The notes under the pieces are model-generated. The model had not been told where the DNA came from and ran no database searches. It saw nothing but the letters and a program-made list of their open reading frames with translations. A stretch of 64,000 bases of DNA from positions 1 through 64,000 of the forward strand of contig JAQGEQ010000071.1 in NCBI GenBank assembly GCA_034620365.1. Direction: 5' to 3'. This DNA is from Pegea sp. RAD2-039. Taxonomy: Eukaryota; Chordata; Thaliacea; Salpida; Salpidae. Every line of letters begins with the position of its first letter. The stretch's first letter is position 1. The position numbers were made by a program, and so were the translations under genes. Below are positions 46,395-57,061 of this stretch, piece by piece.

Positions 46395-49359
46395 ATGATT
46401 TTCTACCGGACCGCACGACAAACGCTCGACTTAATAATCACGCGTCAACCTCATTTGCTTCTTACAAAACCTCCCTTAAACCCCCTAAATCGCCCCCTTT
46501 CTCATCTCTCCAATCTGATGAGCTCTAAGCCCACTGATGTCAACAGTACAGGTGATGCCCTGAAACCAATTTGTCATCCGCTGATATCATTATTATTCGG
46601 ATGCAGATCTCGGTGAGTCTAAAAAAGTGAAAGCGAAGAATACGATCGTTTCAACGATGAAGAAGTACATCTACAAGAGACGAGATTACAGCAAGAAGTT
46701 TACTGATAACAACATGATTACTCCGATGCAAGCCATGAACGAATATCTGCTAGCTCCTCGTCACCTTGAAGGTATCATCAAGGTTCAAGTTCGAAGTCCT
46801 TATGTCGTCGGCGCCACTTTTTATGTACTACGCGAGAAGGATGTTGAGAAGAAAGCGATTGAAGTAAGTTGGGGCGTGTATCGGTGTTCCTGATCTCTTT
46901 GATGCCCTTTTTTTTGAAGGTCCATGGTAGCTTAGAAGCCCTTAAACGTGAAAAGAAGAGATTGAAACGTCAATTTGATATGACGATGAGACACAAACGT
47001 TTTATGAAGTTCTTCTTCGGTAAATTATACTCCGAAGATGAGGAGCAGACTTCTGTAGGCTCCAAACGATTTTCGTTAGTTCGTTCAGGAGCTGGACGCG
47101 TTGTAGCTTATGCTGCTCTCATGTGAGTCCTTGAAAAGAAGATCATGATGATGATTCAATTAGTTTTGTTTGTAGGAATGCGATGATTTTTGTATCAAAA
47201 TTTGTTTGTTTTTGTACTTCTGGATCAGCGAGCATGTTTTCGGAAAGTTTTCATTCCCTTGCGGACACCATTAACCAGCTGCTACTGTTGTGGGGAATCA
47301 ACGAGTCTTTGAAGGTATTTGATGTCCTGATCATATGCTGTGATCACTAAACAATTCTTTCTAGAAACCAGATCCTAAACATCCATACGGAAGAAGGAAT
47401 ATGAAACACATCATGTCATTAATATCAGGAGTCGGAATCTTTTGTGTTGGAAGTGGAGTCAGTGTGTATCATGGAATCCAAACTCTTTACCACGGTGGAA
47501 GCACTTCTGACATCGCCACTTCGATGGTGAGTCCCTATTTTGTACTTCTAAAGATGATTTCTTCTTATGAAAATCTTAGTAACATTTAAATCAGATTTGA
47601 AATTATTTTTTGGCAGTCTTTTGCTATTCTTGGTGGTTCATTCATCTTGGAGTTTTCTTCTCTTCTAATCGCTTTTAAAGAATCGAAAATGAACGCAGAC
47701 AAGCACAACCTTCCACTCTTTCAATACAGTGAGTTCATATGAACAAGGTTTTCATTAATCTTCCCGGCTCTATCATGATCTGATTTTTTCTGATGCTCAT
47801 TTCGAACTTTATATTTATTTGAGATTTTTTTTTACTTCTTCAATCATATATTTTTGTTATAAGATCTGTGTCATTTGCTATCTGCATCCATGAGTTATTC
47901 TGTAAAATAAACCAACTAGTTTCAGTTAAGTGATTTCATTTTCCAACTAACCTTATACTTTCTATTAAGCAGTTTTTGGTAATTTGATTCTTTTCAACCC
48001 ACTCAACTTTTCACTTCTAACTAAAATTTACTGTTTAGTTCGAGAAGCAGGCGATCCTAGTACCAATGTAGTCCTTCTCGAGGATTCAGCTGCTGTATTG
48101 GGCGTTGGAGTTGCTGGTACTGCGCTTGGTTTGAGTTATTATACAGGTACTTATGGTTGATATAATGTTAAATCTAGCTGTTAAGAGCTCTGCGCGCTTT
48201 ATTGTATCTGAGCTAAACTATCTAAAGTCCAACAGTATGTCCATCTTTCCCAACTCTGGGTCAACTGTCTTCTGGTTGCTAGGAAGCAAAGAATATGGGA
48301 ATGGGTAAAAAATTACATTTAGTTCATCTCGATGTCCTTGCCCCGTTTCGCCTTGATATGTCACCAAACATCGGACATAAAGAGTTCTGGTAGCTTAGCG
48401 CGCGTTGCTCTCCATAATAACGAAATCCTAATGCGCATGCGCAAGGAAAGTTTGTCAGCCAACATACGCATTAAGGTCGTGTAGCGATGGTTGTCTGGAA
48501 ACCACAGTCAAGACTCTTCACCAGATGGTCCAAAAATTTCTGTATGAGTCATCTTCCCGTTGACGCGAAGACGACAGTGGCACCTGGTGGCGAGAAATAT
48601 CTGTAAGAGATTTGGAAGAGCTGGGATTTTAAAGATATAGTTTAGCGCAACTGATTAAAAGATCTATTTTAAGATGATCACAAATTTTCATTTCGGCTTC
48701 TGAAATCAATTTCACTGCTGGGTTTTTTATTCAGGCAATTATATTTATGATGCTGTTGGATCTATTATGATTGGAGGAATTTTAGGAGTATTAGCAACAT
48801 TTTTAGTAACCACTAATATCAACTTCTTAGTCGGCCGATCTATACCTACTAGACGACTTGATGCATTACAGGAACAACTAGAAGATGATGTAGTTGTCAG
48901 GTAATTATTATTAGCTGACAATCAAGTGTTGTTGGTAAAGTATTACAAAGTAACTTGTTTGGAACAGAGGCGTATATGATGTCAAAGCTACAATGACCAG
49001 CGCCGATGAGTTCAAATTCAAAGCTGAAATCGATTTCGATGGAATGGAAATTACAAGAGCTTATCTTTCACAACTAGACATGGAACAAGTTCAAAGAGAA
49101 TTTCAAGCTGTCAAAACTATTGTAAGTGAAGCAGTTTGTGGCACAAGAAACTTGAAAATATTTTAGTTGAAGCTTTGAATAGTTGATCGACTTATTTTAG
49201 GTTTTCTAAATGATCTTTTTACAGCCTGAATTAGATGATCTTCTACTACGCCACGGTGAGCATGTTATAGATGAATTAGGATCACAGGTGGATCGCTTGG
49301 AAGGTGAATTGAAGCTACAAAATCCAGATCTCCGTCACATTGATTTAGAAGTTCTTTAA
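46395..49359 (+). CDS. SLC30A9: SLC30A9/ZnT9, mitochondrial zinc transporter
   Basis: Multi-exon. The N-terminus (MIFYRTARQTLDLIITRQPH) is a basic amphipathic presequence. It is followed by the SLC30A9-specific domain (YVVGATFYVLREKDVEKKAI) and then a cation-diffusion-facilitator membrane domain. TM2 holds SESFHSLADTINQ with the metal-binding His and Asp. Later come LLEDSAAVLGV and GNYIYDAVGS. The C-terminal domain matches human SLC30A9 closely: GRSIPTRRLDAL, FKAEIDFDGMEITRAYL, ending DLRHIDLEVL. SLC30A9 exports zinc from the mitochondrial matrix. The intron at about 48148-48735 contains a GC-rich insert described separately. The acceptor-like CTGAG directly precedes the ATG, 11 nt from the BORCS5 stop, which suggests the two are co-transcribed. 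Confidence 0.95.
48176..48665. repeat. GC-rich fold-back insert in an SLC30A9 intron
   Basis: Much more GC-rich than any neighbouring intron, with CpG-containing runs (TTAGCGCGCGTTGC, AATGCGCATGCGC). Its edges carry an imperfect inverted pair: GAGCTAAACTATCTAAAG near 48212 and the reverse complement of GCGCTAAACTATATCTTTAAA near 48638. No open frame. A MITE or SINE-like insertion is the best guess. Confidence 0.45.
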
Positions 49360-49949
49360 TTGATGTTGACTTGATTTATGTGAATTGATAAATGTTAGAG
49401 TTGTCAACTTTATTCAGTTTTGTTTTAATTTTTTTCATATCTTTTTAGTAATTTGATGTTTGATCTGAAATTAAAACTGTTCTTCTAGGATTGCATCTTG
49501 TTCTTATGAAAAATGAAAGATTTTTAAATCGCAAATTTTTAAAATTTTTGGAGATTTGACTGTTATTTATTAATACTTTGACTTTATGCGATATAAATTG
49601 TTAAATTAACGAAGTTTTATTCTTGAAATTAGAAATTTTTTGTATCTTTAACACCAGATAAACAGTAACGAAATGCAAACAAAGAATTGACAACTAAATG
49701 ATAAAAATCTTTTACAAATTTATCACATGTCAAAAAGGTTTCTAATTTAAATATAATTGTTTAGAGTTTGAAGAATAATTAGTAAACAAATTATTGTGTT
49801 TAGATTTTAAAAACAGCAACAAAATTTCAGATGAGATTTTTTATATTATTTTTTTAATCTTTTAACAAAGAACTGGATTAGAAATTTGAGAATTTAGTAA
49901 ATGAAACATTAAAATCGAAATACACTTTAAATTGCAGCTCTAGAAAAGT
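49360..49949. other. Convergent 3' ends of SLC30A9 and LPMO-like gene A
   Basis: 590 bp of AT-rich DNA between two converging stops, expected to hold both 3' UTRs. No gene seen. Confidence 0.6.
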
Positions 49950-51913
49950 TTATTCTTCCCAAATTAAAGTAGCCTTTGGCAAGTATCTTGAAAAGTCACA
50001 GTTCTCATAAGAAGCAAAAAATTCGATTCTTTTTGCAACATGATCTGGGTTTTCTTGAACGACTTCATATAAGCGATTAGTAGCGTCAATTGAAACTATT
50101 CTTGCATTCCAAACCTGTTGAAGAACATTTTTTTAAATCTTTTGCAAACTAATAAATTCAAACTGTTACAAAACCGTAATTTAAGGCAAATTGGTTTAAA
50201 CTTACTGAAACTGATTCAACTTCACAAAAGAAATCAATCAAAACAGCGCGACGTTTAATCGCTGGAGGTGCGAAACCAAGATTAATATAACCAGTGAATT
50301 GATGAGCCATAATCGGCAAGCAGCTCCCTTTCATACCCTCATATCCATAATCTTCAGTTGTTCTAATGTCAAAATTTCGTACAAATGAATAGGTGTTTTA
50401 TCAATTACTTAGTGCAGCTACTATATGTCTAGTACGCATTCAATGTTAGCTGAAAGGTTCAATTAGTGTGGCAATCTACCATTAATTGGTACTTACGTCT
50501 TAATTGTTGATGAATAAATTGTTGGTCCCATCGTTGAAACAGTTGGTGTTCCAGTCAGGTATGGTGTTTCAGTACTAGTTGGTGTTTCAGTACTAGTTGG
50601 TGTTTCAGTACTAGCTGGTGCTTCAGTACTAGCTGGTGTTTCAGTACTAGCTGGTGTTTCAGTACTAGCTGGTGCTTCAGTACTAGCTGGTGTTTCAGTA
50701 CTAGCTGGTGCTTCAGTACTAGCTGGTGCTTCAGTACTAACAGGTGTCTCAGTACTTGTATCTGTACAGCCAATCATACTCCCGTCACTTTCAGAAGACG
50801 TTTTACCACCACAAGCAACTGAAAGATCTTCAAATTTTTGTTCCTATAAAAATTATACTCAAAGTTGTATAGTACACAAATATAACCATATTATCTGATC
50901 ATGTAACTGTCAGTATTACTCATTAGTAATCAATAGACGTTACGTCATAAGAACGAAGCGGAAAATATTTTGTAAAGTTTTATTAATCATGAAATTCTAA
51001 CCCTCAAATATTTATCTCTTGCAGTCTTATCTTCTGCGATGATTACATCAAAACATCCAGAGTAAATGTCTGAATTTCCATTAAACTTCCAACTCCAAAC
51101 AAAGGTATAATCACCTTATAATAAATTCAAAAACATGAGCTTATTTTACAATTACAGAAAATTCAAAAGGCGTCTTTAAATCAGCACGAAGGTTTGGAGA
51201 AGAAACTGTTACCTTGTTCAAGATCTTCAGGTACATTAAAACTGTAAGTAGCCATCGCTTTGTCGGTATTACCATCACAGAACTTGGGGGCATTTTGGAA
51301 ACCTGGCTTTGGGTATGTATCTGGCTGTGTATTGGCACTACCAAATAATGAAGCACCAAGGTCAGCAACCAGTTTGTCAGTGTAGTAAGAATAACTTTTA
51401 TCGGTGTCTGTTCCTTTTAGTCCGCGGTAAACAGCGCTACCAAAATCTGGGATATATATATTTGTGCAAGACGTTGCCCCGTGGTTCTGTCAGTAAAAAT
51501 CATCTAAACATACTTTGTGAATTAAAAATAACATTTACCTTCATAGGGTGAACTAGTACTACTTGTTGCCCTGGATAGTAAACTGCCTTTGGATATTCGG
51601 GACTGTAACTCGTGCCCGTCAATTTTGTTTTGCAAGGAGAACCAGTTTGTCCAGGCTTGTGGTCGAAACCTGAAGTCAACGACCAGTTACGAGTAGAAAT
51701 TTTTTCATTTTTTTAAATACCTCTGTCTTGTCCAAACGCATCTTTCCTCGCGTAGTTACCTGAATCCCTAGCAAATCCTCGGCATTTTTCAGGGTCCCAA
51801 GTCCCTCCATTCTTTTCGGTGTAATCTGCACATGCAATCCAACTGTGGGCGGATGCTAAGTCAAGACTTAATCCAAGAAAAAAAATAAATGATAGGATGA
51901 TTGTTAAGTTCAT
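49950..51913 (-). CDS. Secreted LPMO-like protein A with STETPA repeat linker
   Basis: Seven exons: 51913-51721, 51670-51539, 51486-51223, 51114-51002, 50843-50497, 50362-50206, 50114-49950, giving 456 residues. The start is the ATG of MNLTIILSFIFF; an acceptor (TTTGTACAG) lies 13 nt before it. A signal peptide ends ...LASA, leaving mature HSWIACADY: an N-terminal His, as copper monooxygenases (LPMOs) require. A second candidate ligand is in LVHPMKNHG and an axial aromatic in the C-terminal DIYSGCFDV strand, after YTFVWSWKF. This is the LPMO fold pattern, but I cannot place it in a numbered AA family. A linker of about 12 STETPA/STEAPA hexapeptides follows, then a C-terminal domain (GYINLGFAPPAIKRR) shared with gene B. 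Role inferred: oxidative attack on, or binding of, extracellular polysaccharide. Confidence 0.75.
50565..50760 (-). repeat. 18-bp coding minisatellite (STETPA/STEAPA)
   Basis: About eleven 18-bp units of the type GGTGTTTCAGTACTAGCT (plus strand) encode a Ser/Thr/Pro-rich linker, a likely O-glycosylated stalk, in LPMO-like gene A. Confidence 0.95.
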
Positions 51914-53480
51914 TTCTAATCTTAATCTGTACAAAGTAAAAGGTTACTTCTCATCTTACTCTTGACTTTTCTCTATTACAAAAAATCTTTCAGGAAATAA
52001 AACTTACAAAAAAAAAATTATTTTTGATTTTTAAACTTGTCACTCTATTTACAATAATAACAAATATTTATCTATCATAAATTTATATACAAATTTTCCT
52101 AGAAAAAAGATGAGCGGGTTAATCATAAAGTTAAGCAAAATAAACTATAAGAAGTTGTGAACAAAAATTTAATCTTGATCAAGAATATTTGATTTATAAA
52201 ATAGCTCACAGCTGAACTTGATGTCTTAATATAGTCCACTTTTTTACCTTCCCTTTTATTGAAGGGTCAGATGAATCGAAATACGTATACGGAAGTTAAA
52301 TTAAATAATACTGAATATTTGATTTATAAAATAGCTCACAGCTGAACTTGATGTCTTAATATAGTCCACTTTTTTACCTTCCCTTTTATTGAAGGGTCAG
52401 ATGAATCGAAATACGTATACGGAAGTAAATTAAATAATACTGAATGCTGTAACGTGTTGTCTGAAAATGATAACAAACAAGATCAATTTGAGAAATTCTA
52501 AAAGGTGAAATCATTTTTGAGTTAAAGGAAGTCATATCAAATATGTTTCATCAAAAAAAAATCAATCAAATAGTCTCATCAAACTTTTTGTCATTGGTGT
52601 ACATTTCCTCGTTCATCATAAATTTAAAAACAATACTTTTAAAAAGTCCTAAAAATTCTAATCAAGTTTAAATTTCATTTTCTACTTTTTAAAAACAAAG
52701 CTGCTGAGATTCGAAAATTTGGTTGATATCTTATAAACTTTGAACAACATTTACAAACTTTAAGTAATTCAAAATTTAATTTATCGTTTGTAACTTTATG
52801 GTTGTCAAACTTTGTAAGAATTTCGAAAAGTAATCATTCATAAAAATTAAATTCTGTTTCTTTATCATATTTTTTTTTCATTTTAGTTGATATGATATTA
52901 AAGTAAACTTTATCCTATTTCGATCTTCAATTTATAACCAAAAATTATTATTATCATTTTAAAATACTTCTTTTACACTAATAATTTTAATCTTAATTTT
53001 TAGTATTTTTTAAAAGAATTTATTCAAGTGTAATCAAATTAATTTTGTTATGGTTTATGTATTTAGTTTTTTAGGAGTTTTAAATTCTTGATGAATGGTG
53101 AATACTTTTTACTGTCACATTACATTACAACATTTTTATCGTTTACCACAATTTTGGTTAATTTTTGTGGCATATATATAAAACAAATCAGCAAAAATGC
53201 CTTAATTTTATAAATTTGTTTTTTAATATTAGAAATCTTTCAACCAAAAAACCAAATAGGTTTTTAATCCAATGTAAGTAATTAAAGATATTTCAATCTA
53301 ATTTTGTCAACTAATAAATTTAAGTCAGACACAAAAAATATTTCAAGTTTGATGATATGAGAATTAGATTTATTAACAAATGTTTGAGATACATTTGTTT
53401 AAATTGACTTCACAACAATTCTTAAGCTAGTATAAAAATTTGTTAGTAAATCATCGTTTGAAAATCATCACAACAAATTG
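51914..53480. other. Region between LPMO-like genes A and B
   Basis: AT-rich. It contains a near-perfect 130-bp tandem duplication (52183-52441) and must hold the promoter of gene A and the 3' UTR of gene B. No other gene seen. Confidence 0.6.
52183..52441. repeat. 130-bp tandem duplication
   Basis: The 130-bp block starting GAATATTTGATTTATAAAAT at 52183 repeats from 52313, differing by one base (GGAAGTTAAATT against GGAAGTAAATT). It lies about 0.3-0.5 kb upstream of gene A, so it could include a duplicated upstream element. Confidence 0.95.
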
Positions 53481-55757
53481 TTAAAAGCTTTCATAGGATA
53501 ACATTGCACGAATTTGATGACTCTTCAATTGACAGTCTTGAAAACTGACAAAAAAATCAATTTTTCCGCTTCTGACTTCATCAAATTTATCTTGCTTCAC
53601 TTTATAACTCCCTCTTTCATAATCTTCTTTCATTACGACCGCGTTGTAGAACTAAAGTTTAAGATGATCAAGGATTAAAATATGAGTCACTATTTTTAAG
53701 TTTAGTAGATTATTCTACAAGATTAATTAAACATAAAACAGATTTACTGTAGAGAAGAATAATATTAATAAAAATTGAATCACTTTTACAGCTTCAACAC
53801 CACAATGAAATTTTATTTCAACAATTCTTTCTTTTATTACAAGTGGAGGAACTCCTAATTTAATTTCTCCACTGAGCTGGTACCCATTAAGCGAAACTTG
53901 TTGTTGCTTGGCTGATTGGCTATAGAACAATCAAGATGAATTTTATAGTTCATGAGTTACAAAATGAAAGTTCTTTGAAAAGGTTCAAATGTACTTTGTA
54001 AACAAGACTTTGGAGGTTGTCAGTAAACTGCTGGAACTTGAGTAGTCATCACTTTTGGAATAGTTGCTGAATCTATTGTCACAAATTGAAAGGTTCAAAT
54101 TGAAGTGTTGTTTGTGGTGTTGTTATTTCTGTTGTAGAAACTTGAGTTGTTTCTAAAGGTGATGTAACTTCTAGAACTTTTGGGGTTGTTTCTTGAAGTG
54201 TTGTTTGTGGTGTTGTTATTTCTGTTGTAGAAACTTGAGTTGTTTCTAAAGGTGATGTAACTTCTAGAACTTTTGGGGTTGTTTCTTGAAGTGTTGTTTG
54301 TGGTGTTGTTATTTCTGTTGTAGAAACTTGAGTTGTTTCTAAAGTTGATGTAGATTGCAAGATTTTTTGCGTTGTTGTGTGACGTGTTGTTTGTTGTGTT
54401 GCTGTTTCATTGTTCTTCGATAAGTCGCATCCAGCTATTGAACCTTTTTCTCCTCCGGATGTAAACCCTCCACATGAAACCGATAAGTTGATGGAACTGC
54501 TTTGCGCCTTAAAAATGTTTAAAGTTAGTTTAAAAAAATTTGAATCAAATTTCTTTAACTCACTATTTTAATTGCTTTTAACTGTGAGTTTAAAAGAAAA
54601 TTATCATACAGAATTCAACAATTTTATTTTTTAGCAATTTCAGAAAAACGAGCCATCTTAAAAGTTTTGTATTCCCAGTTTAAGTTCTTAGGGATTTTTG
54701 TTTTTGTCGGTTATCAAAAATAAAATATAAATTTATAAAAACGAAAGTTATTTGAAAAAAAAATCAAATACTTAGAGTACTGTTTTATAAAATCAAAACC
54801 AATCATAAGAAGATTATAAAATATATGAATATTTTGGGCTTTTACTTGAAGTCGACTATCTCTATCAGCTTTATTGGCAGCTATCTTGACATCAAAACAA
54901 GTCGTAAAAATATCTGTTGGACTACGAAAAGCCCAGCTCCAAACAAATGTATAAAATCCTAGAAATTCACTGGTAACTTAGATTAATTAAATCAGAAAAG
55001 TTGCAAAATCTAAACCTGGTTCTATATCTTCAGGTACATTAAAACTATATGTGGCTAACGATTTGTCTTTATCTTCACAAAACTTTGGAGCATTTTGATA
55101 ACCAGGTTTCGGGTAAGTATCAGGGTTCTTATTTTTATCACCAAATAATGAAGCCCCCAAATCAGCAACAACTGTTTGATTATAGAAATCATAGAATCGA
55201 TTTTTGTCTTTGCGTCTTCTCCCACGCAGCACTTTGCTGCCGTGATCTGGGGTCCATTTGTCGGAACAGCTAGCTGCTCCATGTCCCTGCAAATAATCAA
55301 ATTATACGTCAATTTACAAATCTATTTACATTTAAGATCTCAAAATAACAATTCAGACTTTCATTGGATGAGCTAAGACGACTTGCTGACCGGGGTAGTA
55401 AACTGCTAGTGGATATTCATTTGAGTAACTAGTTGGTTTGTAATTTGTTTTGCAAGTTCGTCTTGGTTTGTTGGGACGATGCTCAAACCCTGAAAAAATA
55501 TATCTAGATGATAAAAAGTTAAATTCAATTAAATATTTTCTCAGAAACTTTCAAAACTTTAATCTAGTACCTAAATTAAACCCAAATTTTGACTTTTGAG
55601 CGTAAGTTGCAGCATTACGAGGAAACCCCCGACATTTTTGTGGGTCCCATACTTCACCGTTTTTTTCTGTATAATCACTGCAAGCCAACCAGCTAGAGAA
55701 AGAAACTTCAAATAACACCGAAAATAGAATCAAAAAGTAAATGTTTAACATTCTCAT
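53481..55757 (-). CDS. Secreted LPMO-like protein B, N-terminal His replaced
   Basis: Seven exons parallel to gene A: 55757-55571, 55490-55359, 55286-55017, 54958-54846, 54507-54083, 53919-53790, 53651-53481, giving 475 residues. A signal peptide (MRMLNIYFLILFSVLFEVSFS) is followed by SWLACSDYTEKNG. The position of the mature N-terminal His of gene A is Ser here, so a copper histidine brace cannot form in the usual way. The remainder is conserved: LAHPMKGHGAASC, TYSFNVPEDIEPG, YTFVWSWAF, and the C-terminal GEIKLGVPPLVIKER domain. The linker has 31-residue Thr-rich repeats unrelated in unit to gene A. The second intron uses a weak donor (GTCTGA). Same strand and exon plan as gene A mark a tandem duplication. 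Likely non-catalytic, perhaps carbohydrate-binding; this is inference. Confidence 0.73.
54086..54345 (-). repeat. 93-bp coding minisatellite in LPMO-like gene B
   Basis: Units start at 54102, 54195 and 54288, with an exact 93-bp period and almost no differences. They encode 31-residue repeats (ETTQVSTTEITTPQTTLQ followed by ETTPKVLEVTSPL). The near identity implies very recent expansion or homogenisation. Confidence 0.95.
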
Positions 55758-57017
55758 TCCTGTGAGGTTGAAAAAATCGACAAATTTGTCCTAAAACTTT
55801 TTCTGTACAAAGTTAAAACAACAAAAAACAATCAGAATCAATGAATTGAAAGAAGGTAAGCTTCAAATAAAAGCTTATTTTTTATTTAACGTCTTTAAAA
55901 TAAACAACAATAAAAGGTGATTTATATGTTGTTGATAAAAAAGATCAAAAGGAAGCTCATAACACAAATGAATCAAGCTCATAACAGGTTGATGATTATA
56001 TAAAATTTGGTGCATTTATCATTGTAAACATCAATTTGAGATTATTTGTCAAAGTTATTTAACCATAACAAACTTATTTATTAGTTAACAACAACAAATG
56101 CTTTTTGTAAAGTATACAAACTGTTAAACTTTTATACTTTTCTCAACACTGTTTACAAACATTTAACTACTTTAGTATTTCCCCACTAAACTACCTATTT
56201 GTAATACTGAACCCATTTAAGCATTATTAAAATAAAAAGAATTTTTAAATAAAGAGACTATAAAAAGACTTGATAATTACTACTAGCTATTCAAACATTA
56301 CTAAAACATGTAAGATTATAATCTTTAAACATAAGAAACTGTTAATCACAATGAACTTAAAGTAAGCTAAAAATAAATAGCTTTGCATAGTTTTTGGTGC
56401 AAAGTTTGCGGGTCAAATGAATAGATGAAAGAAAGTTGTCATCTATACTTTCTTCTTACCTGCGCATGAGCTTTGATTACTATACCTGAGACTTTACCTG
56501 CTATACATTTTCCTACCAGGGCTAATGTGATATATCAATCTGGACTTTTATTGTTGTACAATATTTTTTACAGCTCCAATTGTCTGTGATGGTCTTACTC
56601 CAGTATTTATGTTTTTATTTTGTACTATAATGCACTAGATACTTTATATAGCGGGGTATACCGTATCTTCGACAACTAGGTCAAATTTGAATCTGCGCAT
56701 CTATAAAAGAATAGATTAGCAGTCAATCAGGATAACCATTCCCTAACCTCGTCGCTAACAACTCGATCAAACAAATCCGACTTACTGAAAGCTTTCTTTG
56801 TCAAAGTCTAATCATGCTGTTTAATCCGTGTGATGAATTTGAACAGTATAATCTCACCTCATTCGTAAGCTTAAGCTAAAGGCAAGCCTGCACACGCCTT
56901 GCTTACTGTCGGTTATTTGTGTATTCTAAAGTAGTGATGTTCAGTTTTAGTTGTTGCTTGTGTCGTGAGCAACTTAGAACGCTTTAAAACTGTCTTTAAT
57001 CGCTCAAATAATTGCAG
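55758..57017. other. Region between gene B and the 57.0 kb exon
   Basis: Contains the promoter of gene B. The part from about 56640 to 57010 is less AT-rich than its surroundings and could be the promoter and 5' UTR of a rightward gene beginning at 57018. No coding frame seen. Confidence 0.5.
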
Positions 57018-57061
57018 TCAATGGAATTAAAACTAAGATTCATTTTCATTTTATTTTTACC
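57018..57061 (+). CDS. Possible signal-peptide exon of a rightward gene (partial)
   Basis: An ATG frame (MELKLRFIFILFLPG) ends at a good donor (CCGG followed by GTAAGTAGG). This is the look of a first exon coding a signal peptide. I could not find a following exon in matching phase in the window; the one at 62717 is out of phase with it. Identity unknown. Confidence 0.4.

Noticed and set aside
50555-50773. Minus-strand Leu/Val/His-rich repeat frame (QLVLKH type)
   Set aside because: It is an out-of-frame reading of the STETPA minisatellite in LPMO-like gene A.
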